DNA from: CAYVAP01 sp964343195
GTDB taxonomy: Bacteria > Bacteroidota > Bacteroidia > J057
DNA length: 64,000 nt
Assembly (NCBI GenBank): GCA_964343195.1
Contig: CAYFIR010000006.1
Span: 78,796-142,795, forward strand
Direction of reading: 5' to 3'
Part shown: piece by piece, positions 1-7,364 of the stretch
How positions within the stretch are numbered: the stretch's first letter is position 1
How the letters are laid out: each line of letters opens with the position of its first letter
The notes under the pieces: model-generated
The model's database searches: none
The model's input: the letters and a program-made list of their open reading frames with translations, nothing else
Told to the model about the DNA's origin: nothing
Translations under genes and position numbers: made by a program

Positions 1-519
1 TCCTAATGTGTAGCTCACTCCGCCAATGACCAGCATCCAGGTAACATCGGGAGGCATCTGGGCAAAGAAGCTTTTGCCCACAAACACCATCATCCAGCCC
101 ATGCCCAGGTAGATGAGGGTGGAGAGGTAGCGGAATTTTCCCGTAAAAAAGAGCTTAAAGACGATTCCTAACAGCACCAGCCCCCACTGAATGGCAAGCA
201 GGGTAATGCCCCTTGGGGAGAGCATGTATTTCAGGATAAAGGGGGTGTAACTTCCTGCTATCAGAAAGAATATGCTGATGTGGTCCAGCTTGTGAAGAAT
301 TTCCTTAACACGTGGCCTGGAGATGCTGTGGTAAAGAGTGGAGGAGGTATATACCATCAGAAAGCCGAAACCAAAAATCGCTGCGCCTACTATGAGTGAG
401 GGATCAGCCTGAAGTGTGGCGACCGAGATAAGAACAGGGATGGCAATGATTCCAAACAGGATTCCGAAGCCATGAGAGAGGCTGTTGGCGATTTCTTCTT
501 GAAAAGTGGGAGATTGCAT
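1..519 (-). CDS. Hemolysin III / YqfA-type membrane protein (3' end cut by window)
   Basis: The minus strand is open from ATG at 519 to the window edge, giving the first 173 residues of an integral membrane protein. Hydrophobic helices alternate with short loops. Two family landmarks of the hemolysin III/PAQR-like group are visible: SSTLYHS around residues 60-66 and HKLDH around residues 77-81; these hold the conserved Ser/His/Asp residues thought to bind metal. Most of the expected ~210-220 residues are present. Members are inner-membrane proteins; despite the name, haemolytic activity is doubtful for most, so the physiological role is unknown. A promoter-like CAAAACTA (TAGTTTTG on the minus strand) lies at 540-547. 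The gene is divergent from the pseudouridine synthase at 624. Family call is confident, function is not. Confidence 0.88.
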   Translation of the reverse strand, partial: MQSPTFQEEIANSLSHGFGILFGIIAIPVLISVATLQADPSLIVGAAIFGFGFLMVYTSSTLYHSISRPRVKEILHKLDHISIFFLIAGSYTPFILKYMLSPRGITLLAIQWGLVLLGIVFKLFFTGKFRYLSTLIYLGMGWMMVFVGKSFFAQMPPDVTWMLVIGGVSYTLG

Positions 520-539
520 GGGGCTGGATCTATTTGAGT

Positions 540-547
540 CAAAACTA
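540..547 (-). promoter_or_regulatory. Candidate -7 element for the hemolysin III-type gene
   Basis: On the minus strand this reads TAGTTTTG, matching the Bacteroidota -7 consensus TAnnTTTG, 20 nt before the ATG at 519. A clear -33 TTG at the right distance is not visible, so the call is tentative. Confidence 0.35.
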
Positions 548-585
548 TCAGAGAGGGGTTATAAAAATTAGACGAATGCTGGTAG

Positions 586-616
586 TTGTGGGTTCCGAGG
601 AAAGCCCCTAATTTTG
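586..616 (+). promoter_or_regulatory. Bacteroidota-type promoter of the RluA-family gene
   Basis: TTG at 586-588, a 20-nt spacer, then TAATTTTG at 609-616 match the primary Bacteroidota promoter (TTG-N19-21-TAnnTTTG) exactly. The ATG at 624 is only 7 nt past the -7 element, so the transcript should be leaderless or have a leader of a few bases. Confidence 0.7.
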
Positions 617-623
617 CAGTCTT

Positions 624-1349
624 ATGGGAAACAAGCGCGTTCGATTTTCTGACATCATCATCCATGAGGATGATTCCGTTTTGTTGGTCAACAAGCCTGA
701 GGGAATGGCGAGCCTGGATGACAAGAGTGAGGAGAACCTGAACTTCATGGCCAAGCAGTACAACCCCGACCTGCAACTGGCTCACCGCCTCGATAAGTTG
801 ACCTCGGGTATCCTGTTAATGGCCAAGACCCCCGAGGTATACCGTCATCTGGCCATGCAGTTTCAGAACCGGGCCGTGCGCAAGGAGTACCTGGCCCTGG
901 TGAATGGAGTACACCATTTTGATGACTTTCATGTCACGCTGCCCCTGCTGGTAACTACCAACAAAAAGGTATTGATCAGCAAAAGTGATGGCAAGCGTGC
1001 CGAGACGATTTTCAACGTGGAGAAAATATACCGGCATTGCACTCTACTGCGCTGCCAGCCAGTTACGGGCCGGATGCACCAGATCCGGGTACACCTCTCG
1101 GCAAGCAACGCCCCGATTGTTGGGGATTCTCTCTATGGCGGAGCCGACCTGATGCTGTCCGAGATCAAACGAAAGTATGTACCTAGCGGTCGAAAAGACG
1201 AGGAGCGTCCCATCAACCATGGTTTCCTGCTTCATGCCCAGCGACTTGCCTTTTCCCATCCCGAAACAGAGGAGGAGGTCACTTATGAGGCCCCCTTATC
1301 CAAAAACTTCGCAACTTCACTCAAGGTGTTGGATAAGTGGGATCAGTAA
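624..1349 (+). CDS. RluA-family RNA pseudouridine synthase
   Basis: The 241-residue protein isomerises uridine to pseudouridine in rRNA or tRNA. It carries the RluA-family active-site motif HRLDKLTSG (residues 54-62, catalytic Asp57), the following LLMAK strand, the YLALVNG strand and the C-terminal GRMHQIRVHL motif, then GDSLYGG. There is no N-terminal S4 domain, so it is the short form, closer to RluA/TruC-like enzymes than to RluC/RluD; the target uridine cannot be read from sequence. The ATG at 624 is supported by a well-placed promoter just upstream. It stands alone, divergent from the hemolysin III-type gene. Confidence 0.93.
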   Translation: MGNKRVRFSDIIIHEDDSVLLVNKPEGMASLDDKSEENLNFMAKQYNPDLQLAHRLDKLTSGILLMAKTPEVYRHLAMQFQNRAVRKEYLALVNGVHHFDDFHVTLPLLVTTNKKVLISKSDGKRAETIFNVEKIYRHCTLLRCQPVTGRMHQIRVHLSASNAPIVGDSLYGGADLMLSEIKRKYVPSGRKDEERPINHGFLLHAQRLAFSHPETEEEVTYEAPLSKNFATSLKVLDKWDQ

Positions 1350-1585
1350 GATTGTGCTGATATTTTGTTGAACCATTTTCTATTACATACACAGCATTCC
1401 TGACCCTGTCCCTGAGATGGAGCAGATGGGTGAATGATATATGTTCTTGGTAGTCAGGTGCTACCATATTTACTCTTGTCTGAATGCCGTTTATTAGCTG
1501 CCTTCTGATTCCTGAAACTTGCAGGTGAGGAAACAGCAGATGGTTTCGCGTACTACTACCACAACTCGTTAAACTCCCTATTGGT

Positions 1586-4021
1586 ATGGAAAAGCTACAC
1601 ATCAAAACTCTACTGGCCTTGATTATGGCCTTTTCCTTCGGCCTTTTATTTGCTGAGGATGAACCCACGCAGAACCTGAGAGGACAGGTCATAGATCAGG
1701 AGTCCCGTCAGCCTCTGGTAGGGGCCAAGGTAGTGATAATGCGGAATGCAGAGCTTCTCGCTGGTGCTCAGACCGATAGCCTGGGAAAATTTTTCTTTGA
1801 AGCGCTCCCTTTGGGTGCCGTTATCCTGGAAGTAAGCTACTATGGCTACGGAAAATATCGCAAAGACAATCTCTATCTGACCGCAGCCCGTGAGGAAATC
1901 CAGAACATTGAGATGATTTCGGAAAGTGTGGAGATAGACGGTGTTGAAATCGTATACCAGACGGTACCCAATGCTCCCATCAACAAGATGCAGGTGGCCA
2001 GCTCTCGCTCTTTCACGCCTGAGTTAGGTAAAAAAGCCGCGGGTGCCGTAGATGATCCCAGTCGCCTGGTCATGGGATTTCCCGGAGTGCAGGGCCCCCA
2101 GGATAATAACAGCGACCTGGTCATACGTGGCAACTCTCCCGTGGGACTGTTATGGCGCCTGGAAGGCATAGACATCGCCAACCCCAACCACTTTGCCCGC
2201 AAGGGTAGCTCTGGCGGGGGAATCACCATCCTGAGTGCCCAGGTATTGGGCGAATCGGATTTCTCTACCGGAGCCTGGTCTGCGGAGTATGGCAATGCCT
2301 TTTCCGGGGTGATGGACCTCCGATTTCGCAAGGGTAATTCCAACGCCTTTCAGGGACGTGGGAAATTCTCCCTGTTGGGAATTGAAGCTGCTGTAGAAGG
2401 GCCGTTGGGCAAGAACAGCAACAGCTCCTACCTGATCAACTATCGCTATTCCACGCTGGGAATCCTGAGTGCCATGGGATTTCGTTTGGTTGACCCCCGG
2501 GTCGGAAATACTTACCAGGACTTGAGCTTTAACTTCTTCTTCCCCCTCAAAAACAACAAGACCTTTGTCTCGGTCTTTGGGGTGGGAGGCTATAGTGTGG
2601 AGCTATGGGATGCCATCGAGGACTCGTTGACCTGGAGTCGGGACTATCGCACGACGACGGATTTTATCACCCGTACCGGAGTCACTGGAGTTACCCTGAG
2701 CCACAATATCGACCAAAACTCCTATCTCAAGGCTGTCGTGGCGGTTACGGGTAGCCGGGTGGTGGACGATGATGACACGCTGGATGTAAGTGGGCTACAG
2801 CCATTGCGTCCCTTTACTCCCAATTCGCTGGACATCGTGGAGCCATTGTTAGAGACCAAAAGTCCCTGGGATGAAGAAGACTACCGCGACTGGCGCATTT
2901 CCACACATGTATTCTATAACCGAAAGTTAGGCGATATTGGGTCATTCAGGGTGGGGGCTCTTGCGACACAGATCAATTTCTCTTTCCAGCAGAATCGGCA
3001 AATTGATCCTACTACCACTACCCTTACTCCAATTTTGGGTGGAGAAGGCGGCTCCCAACTATTACAGGGCTATTCTCAGTTCTCATTCCGTCCTGGCAGG
3101 TGGGTCATCAACCCCGGTGTGCATGCCATGTACCTGGCTTTGAATGGCAAGGCCGTAGTCGATCCACGACTCTCCATTAAATATAGATTGTCAGAGCGGC
3201 ATTCTGCCTATGCTGCCTATGGCCTGCATAGCTCGATATTGCCCCTTGGGAATTACTTCACAGAGGTGGACGGCGAGCAGGTCAATCGCGACCTGGACAT
3301 GATCCGATCCAATCACATTGTAGGAGGTCTTGAGATGATCCTGGGGACCAACAAGGATTACAAAGTCGTGCTTGAAGGGTACTATCAGCAGATGGACAAT
3401 GTGCCCGTGGTTGACAATGCGGATAGCACCTTCTGGTTGTTGAACCTTCGCGATGGGTATGCAACATCAGACCTGGTGAGTGAAGGAAAGGGATACAACT
3501 ATGGGGTAGATCTCTCGCTTGAACGCAGCTTCCGAAATGGAGCATTCTTCCTGATTTCTGGTTCGGTGTATAATTCCCAGTTCAGCACACTCTATGGAGG
3601 GGGGGATACCCTGTTTAACACCCGATACAACGGCAACTATAGCATCAGTGCCATGGCCAGCAAGGAGTGGGGATTAGGGGCTCCTGGAAATATTTTTCAG
3701 ATCAGTACCCGTGTCATTTCTAATGGCGGCCTGCGCTATTCCCCTGGTGATGTGGAACTGTCAAGAGCGGCTGGTTACCTGGTGCCTATTCCTTCTCAAA
3801 CCTACTCCATGCGGGTAGGACACTACTTCCGCATCGATGGCAAGGCCAGCTATCGATTCAACACCAAAAACGGTCGTACCTGGCTGGTGCACATTGAGGC
3901 ACAAAACTTTATCAATCGCCTTAACCGACGCGACCTGATCTGGGATGCAGGGCTGGATGATTTCCGGTTCCGGTATCAGGCTGGCATCATCCCCAACATC
4001 GGACTACAAATGGACTTTTAG
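1586..4021 (+). CDS. TonB-dependent outer membrane receptor with carboxypeptidase-regulatory-like domain
   Basis: The 811-residue protein starts with a signal peptide (MEKLHIKTLLALIMAFSFGL, residues 1-20, continuing to about 23). A CarboxypepD_reg-like beta-sandwich follows at roughly 30-115 (LRGQVIDQESRQPLVGAKV), then a plug domain at about 140-260 with the VIRGNSP motif and EGIDIANPNHF, then a 22-strand-type barrel ending in aromatic LQMDF. The architecture is that of the Bacteroidota TonB receptors that lack a SusD partner; no SusD follows. The substrate is unknown (siderophore, cobalamin or oligomer are all possible). It is monocistronic, with a terminator-like hairpin about 80 bp downstream. 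Confidence 0.9.
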   Translation: MEKLHIKTLLALIMAFSFGLLFAEDEPTQNLRGQVIDQESRQPLVGAKVVIMRNAELLAGAQTDSLGKFFFEALPLGAVILEVSYYGYGKYRKDNLYLTAAREEIQNIEMISESVEIDGVEIVYQTVPNAPINKMQVASSRSFTPELGKKAAGAVDDPSRLVMGFPGVQGPQDNNSDLVIRGNSPVGLLWRLEGIDIANPNHFARKGSSGGGITILSAQVLGESDFSTGAWSAEYGNAFSGVMDLRFRKGNSNAFQGRGKFSLLGIEAAVEGPLGKNSNSSYLINYRYSTLGILSAMGFRLVDPRVGNTYQDLSFNFFFPLKNNKTFVSVFGVGGYSVELWDAIEDSLTWSRDYRTTTDFITRTGVTGVTLSHNIDQNSYLKAVVAVTGSRVVDDDDTLDVSGLQPLRPFTPNSLDIVEPLLETKSPWDEEDYRDWRISTHVFYNRKLGDIGSFRVGALATQINFSFQQNRQIDPTTTTLTPILGGEGGSQLLQGYSQFSFRPGRWVINPGVHAMYLALNGKAVVDPRLSIKYRLSERHSAYAAYGLHSSILPLGNYFTEVDGEQVNRDLDMIRSNHIVGGLEMILGTNKDYKVVLEGYYQQMDNVPVVDNADSTFWLLNLRDGYATSDLVSEGKGYNYGVDLSLERSFRNGAFFLISGSVYNSQFSTLYGGGDTLFNTRYNGNYSISAMASKEWGLGAPGNIFQISTRVISNGGLRYSPGDVELSRAAGYLVPIPSQTYSMRVGHYFRIDGKASYRFNTKNGRTWLVHIEAQNFINRLNRRDLIWDAGLDDFRFRYQAGIIPNIGLQMDF

Positions 4022-4396
4022 TGTAAAGGTGAACGGTTGAAGGGGGTAAAGTTGAAAGAGCTGACACTCCCTCAATCCAGCTTTGCCAGGAATCAAATGG
4101 GATTGTCCTTTTCAAATGGAAGGGCAATCCTTTATTTTGGGTGCAACTCAACATGTCGTTTACCCACAAATCCCGGATTCCGGTTCATCGGAAGAACTCG
4201 AAGGCTTGTCCTGAGCCCGTCGGAGTAACACAAAGTTCTGTTTTCTCCTTTGCGACCATCGCGTCCTAACTTTGCGTCTTTGCGGTTGAACCCTATTTGC
4301 CAGCGGATGCGACAAAATGAGATGCATCCTTTATTTTTAGGAGCTGAATAAGAAATACCACTTTTTCCTTTACGCCTCAGATTACGATCCCTCCCA
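4022..4396. other. Intergenic stretch with terminator and degenerate dispersed repeats
   Basis: No gene is supported here. After the hairpin at 4100-4138 the DNA contains two motifs that look like dispersed intergenic repeats: cgaaggcttgtcctgagccc near 4199-4218 and ctttgcgtctttgcggttg near 4270-4289. Both are short and degenerate, and identification as repeats rests on recollection of similar strings in other genomes. Confidence 0.4.
4100..4138 (+). terminator. Rho-independent terminator of the TonB receptor gene
   Basis: GGATTGTCCTT (4100-4110) pairs with AAGGGCAATCC (4120-4130) around a 9-nt loop, followed by TTTATTTT. Stem with one mismatch plus U-tract, about 80 bp after the stop codon. 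Confidence 0.65.
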
Positions 4397-5443
4397 ATGC
4401 CCCAGTCCCAAACCATGCTGCACCATGCCTGTCCCCGTTGCGGGTCCGGACTGCGATATACAGGAGGCCGAAACAAACTGGAATGCGGAAAGTGCGGATA
4501 CAACCGGGTGCTGGGCAGGCACAGCGATCAGGTGGATCACCATCCACTCAAAGCGGGAGTAAAACTCAAAAAGTTTGATCGTGGGCTGGATGGGAATTTC
4601 AAGAGCATGACCTGTGGAGGATGCGAGACAACCTTTGCCCATGATGCGGACCAGCCACCAGGCCGCTGCCCATACTGCCACTCAGAGGAACTGGAAGAAA
4701 GCTCCCGACACAATGAAGTTATTACGCCTTCAGGTCTGATCCCGTTTATGGTTTCACGGCAGACAGCTCAGGCTCAGCTTGCTGCGGAGCTAAACAGTTG
4801 GTTCCTGGCTGAAGGCCTGAGGAAACTGCTGCAACCAGATGAAATGCAGGGCGTTTACATGCCCTACTTTCTGTATGATGCCCTGACAAGAAGTAGCTGG
4901 CGTGCCGAATCGGGGTTCAGGGTGGTCAAACTGATCAAGGACACCCCCGTGGATCAACTCTCCTGGGAGAGCACAGGGGGATATTATGAACATTTTTTTG
5001 AAGGAGTTTCCATCCCTTTTACCATGGGGATCGACGACCTGGAGGGCATCCTCCCTTTTGACCTGGGACAACTCGTTCCGTACGATCCCCGCTTTCTCAA
5101 AAGTTTTACCACTGAGCTATATCAGGTAGATGAAGTCGCCACCTTTGGTCAGGCTGACGCCATGATGAGCGATTCGATCAAAGAGGAAGTCCTGAAGCGC
5201 GCACCAGGAAAGGAGCAACGTGCCATGAAGATCACCAGTGAGAAGTTTGCGCTCGGATTCAGGCATGTGCTGGTCCCCGTCTGGATCGGCGTGTTTCATT
5301 ATCGGGGCGAAATGTTTCAGTACCTGATCAATGGGCAAACCGGCGAAATGGTGGGGGAGCATCCCCTGTCGACTCCGCGAATGCTGGCCGCCGTAGGGGG
5401 AGGGGTAGGTGTCCTGACCTTGCTGACTCTCCTTTTGGGGTGA
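4397..5443 (+). CDS. Double zinc-ribbon protein with C-terminal membrane anchor
   Basis: The 348-residue protein has two four-cysteine zinc ribbons: Cys12/15/30/33 (CPRCG...CGKCG) and Cys73/76/91/94 (CGGC...CPYC). A soluble region follows with the YMPYFLYDALTRSSW motif near 150-165 and FRHVLVPVWIGVFHYRG near 285-300. It ends in INGQTGEMVGEHPLS and one transmembrane helix (about residues 330-348). This layout matches a family usually labelled TFIIB-type zinc-ribbon or PriA-like protein, in which the second half is unrelated to helicases. The likely topology is a cytoplasmic domain anchored by a tail helix. No function is established. It stands alone on this strand. Confidence 0.7.
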   Translation: MPQSQTMLHHACPRCGSGLRYTGGRNKLECGKCGYNRVLGRHSDQVDHHPLKAGVKLKKFDRGLDGNFKSMTCGGCETTFAHDADQPPGRCPYCHSEELEESSRHNEVITPSGLIPFMVSRQTAQAQLAAELNSWFLAEGLRKLLQPDEMQGVYMPYFLYDALTRSSWRAESGFRVVKLIKDTPVDQLSWESTGGYYEHFFEGVSIPFTMGIDDLEGILPFDLGQLVPYDPRFLKSFTTELYQVDEVATFGQADAMMSDSIKEEVLKRAPGKEQRAMKITSEKFALGFRHVLVPVWIGVFHYRGEMFQYLINGQTGEMVGEHPLSTPRMLAAVGGGVGVLTLLTLLLG

Positions 5444-5699
5444 TTTTTTGCCTAAACCCTTACTTTGATCTATTGCGTTGAAATTTTTCCAAAAAGAAAC
5501 TATCTTGATAGGGATACTTTTTGGCCCCTTTGGGATAACGGAAGGTCAGGGCCACAATCCTGGATGCTGTTTCCCTTCCACCCTTAATTACCACCAATCG
5601 CACAGGATCTTACATAGTTGGTCCACCCTGGTGTAAAACTTTGGCAGGAATAGAACAGTATTTGCAGAAGAGTTTACGTTGATTCGCAAACTGCGATCT

Positions 5700-6275
5700 A
5701 TGCGAAAACATAATGGAATGAGGCCGCAGGATATACTGATCCTGCTTAAACTGGTATCACTTGGTGATACAAAGTGGCGTTACGCAGACGTTGCAAAGGC
5801 ATTGTACATCAGTCAGTCTGAAGTAGCAGAAGGGTTGCACCGCAACATGCAGGCCCGCCTGATAGCCCCAGATAAGCGAAGGGTATTTCGTTCTGCCCTG
5901 ATGGAGTTTCTGACTCACGGGATCAAGTATGTGTTTCCCACAGAGCCGGGAGCTATCGTACGAGGGGTTCCCACCGCCCATTCTGCGGCTCCATTGAGTG
6001 ACAGGATCGCCGAAGGAGAAGAGTCCTATGTCTGGCCTTCTGATGAAGGAACGATGAGGGGGCAGGCCATTCAGCCCTTATATCCCACAACCGTAGCGGC
6101 CGCATTGGCTGATCCGGAATTTTATAAACTACTGGCCCTTGTAGATGCGTTAAGAGTGGGAAAGGCTCGTGAACAGAAAATCGCAATAGAAGAACTAAGA
6201 AAAAGGATACAGGGAGATGTTTATTCACCGTACGAACCTAGCAGGATTGGAAACCGTAGCCCAGGGATTGGGTGA
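5700..6275 (+). CDS. Winged-helix DNA-binding protein, probable antitoxin/regulator of an AbiE-like pair
   Basis: Starting at ATG 5700 the protein is 191 residues; the frame is open from a TTG at 5679, and a further ATG at 5718 is also possible. Residues ~8-60 read as a winged helix (DILILLKLVSLGDTKWRYADVAKALYIS.., then SEVAEGLHRNMQARL for the recognition helix and RRVF for the wing). The block HGIKYVFPTEPGAIVRGVPTAH that follows recurs, from memory, in MarR-like proteins encoded beside nucleotidyltransferase-fold proteins. The 3' end overlaps the next gene by 59 nt, implying translational coupling. By analogy with AbiEi it may repress its own operon and neutralise the partner; this is inference. 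Confidence 0.65.
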   Translation: MRKHNGMRPQDILILLKLVSLGDTKWRYADVAKALYISQSEVAEGLHRNMQARLIAPDKRRVFRSALMEFLTHGIKYVFPTEPGAIVRGVPTAHSAAPLSDRIAEGEESYVWPSDEGTMRGQAIQPLYPTTVAAALADPEFYKLLALVDALRVGKAREQKIAIEELRKRIQGDVYSPYEPSRIGNRSPGIG

Positions 6276-6930
6276 CTGGTTATCAAAAACAGCCTTCATC
6301 GGTGGGCAGGTGCTGGAAGTCTACAGGACTGATCCAGTGGCAGCCAGTATACGTCCATCCCGCGAGGTCGACTGCCTGGTCAGTGTGCCTGGAATGGGAT
6401 TTATGCCTGAATGGGAAAAGTACCTCCAGGAAAGGGGATTTTCCCGGCATGATATGGCGAGTGAACTGGCGTTAGAATGGTCCTGCCAGGGGGTGGAGGT
6501 TCGGTTGGTACCTCTGTGGTCCGAGGGGGCTGGGTTTGAAAATAAATGGTTGGAAGAAGGCCTGTTTCATGCCAGATCTTTCACCCTGGAATCAGGTGTA
6601 AATATTCGGGTATTCACCCCCGTTTATTTTGTCGCAGCCAAACTGGAAGCGCTGCTCCACCGTGGCTGGTACGACCTTCGTTCCAGTGAAGACTTTGAAG
6701 ACCTGGTATTCCTGCTGGAAGCGAGACCTGAACTGCCCGATGAACTCGGGGCAGCCTTCTATGAAGTACGGGATTATATACGTGGAGTATTTGGACAATT
6801 GTTGCACCACCCCGAACTGGAAGAGGCCCTGTACGGCATGCTACCCTTAAACTCTGGTGCAACCCGGATCAGTCGCATTCAGGCAAAAATGGAATCAATG
6901 TCCTTTTCTCAAATCAGTAGCCTGGCCTAA
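6217..6930 (+). CDS. AbiEii-like nucleotidyltransferase, probable partner/toxin of the upstream regulator
   Basis: The 237-residue protein has nucleotidyltransferase-fold landmarks: GG at residues 29-30 in FIGGQVLEVY, a carboxylate pair E50-V-D52 in RPSREVDCLV after a 20-residue insertion, and a helical C-terminal part with VYFVAAKLEALLHRG and SSEDFEDLVFLLEARPE, like the KLxAxxxRxxxKDxxDL segment of AbiEii/DUF1814 proteins. AbiEii enzymes transfer nucleotides, and MenT relatives modify tRNA; the substrate here is unknown. It overlaps the winged-helix gene by 59 nt, so the two form an operon. The first carboxylate is Glu rather than Asp, so activity is not certain. A hairpin lies 95 nt after the stop. 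Confidence 0.65.
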   Translation: MFIHRTNLAGLETVAQGLGDWLSKTAFIGGQVLEVYRTDPVAASIRPSREVDCLVSVPGMGFMPEWEKYLQERGFSRHDMASELALEWSCQGVEVRLVPLWSEGAGFENKWLEEGLFHARSFTLESGVNIRVFTPVYFVAAKLEALLHRGWYDLRSSEDFEDLVFLLEARPELPDELGAAFYEVRDYIRGVFGQLLHHPELEEALYGMLPLNSGATRISRIQAKMESMSFSQISSLA

Positions 6931-6942
6931 CAGTTTAGGTGG

Positions 6943-6972
6943 TTGATCCCTGTGAAAAATGTAATACGTTTG
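6943..6972 (+). promoter_or_regulatory. Bacteroidota-type promoter facing the SusC gene
   Basis: TTG at 6943-6945, a 19-nt spacer and TACGTTTG at 6965-6972 fit the consensus exactly. It begins 12 nt after the nucleotidyltransferase stop codon and points towards the hairpin at 7025, so it would make a ~90-nt RNA if that hairpin terminates, or the long SusC leader if it is read through. Confidence 0.6.
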
Positions 6973-7024
6973 GCTAATTAATTCAGGAGTTGATTTTAGT
7001 TAAACATCCGCTCCTGCCAACCAT

Positions 7025-7076
7025 GCGCCGGAACCAATTTGGAGAAAATCCAATGGGTTCCGGCGCTCTTCATTTT
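7025..7076 (+). terminator. Strong hairpin/terminator between the AbiE-like pair and the SusC gene
   Basis: GCGCCGGAACCAATTTGGA (7025-7043) is nearly the exact inverse of the segment ending GGTTCCGGCGC at 7066, with a GAAAA loop. The stem is followed by TCTTCATTTT. It fits an intrinsic terminator for the upstream operon or for the promoter at 6943. Confidence 0.65.
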
Positions 7077-7203
7077 GTCGATAAAATGGTGTAGGTTGTC
7101 GTTTGGAGAGATTAAGTTTAAACAATATTTGAGAACCTTGGTTTAGAAATCGATTCTTTATAGGCTAGGAAATCGCAAAATGGGTATGTTTTACAAAAAA
7201 TCG

Positions 7204-7221
7204 TACTAATATACATTAGTA
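7204..7221. promoter_or_regulatory. Inverted repeat, possible operator of the SusC/D operon
   Basis: TACTAAT-ATAC-ATTAGTA is a perfect 7-bp inverted repeat with a 4-bp centre, 144 bp before the SusC start in otherwise unstructured AT-rich DNA. No adjacent regulator gene suggests what might bind it. Confidence 0.3.
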
Positions 7222-7364
7222 TTCTGAGGCAACCATTGATTGCGAAATACAGTTAGCCTATTACACATGTGTTCAAAATATCTCAGAGAGAAACAAAAAT
7301 ATAAATCGCTTACTCGTTCTTTCTTCATGAGAATTTTTACTCGTTAAAACCAAACTTAAACTAC

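Larger units (their letters stand above)
6931..7364. other. Long AT-rich leader region upstream of the SusC gene
   Basis: No gene is supported. The stretch holds a promoter (6943-6972), a strong GC-rich hairpin (7025-7066), then about 300 AT-rich bases with a small perfect inverted repeat (7204-7221). A clear TAnnTTTG element close to the SusC start is not seen. Confidence 0.5.

Noticed and set aside
1350..1585. Search for tRNA or other RNA genes here and in all other gaps
   Set aside because: No cloverleaf with the GTTCRANNC arm or other recognisable RNA structure was found in any intergenic stretch.
5452..5460. TTACTTTG near 5452 as a promoter for the winged-helix gene
   Set aside because: No TTG or TTTG at the right spacing, and the position is more than 200 bp before the start codon.
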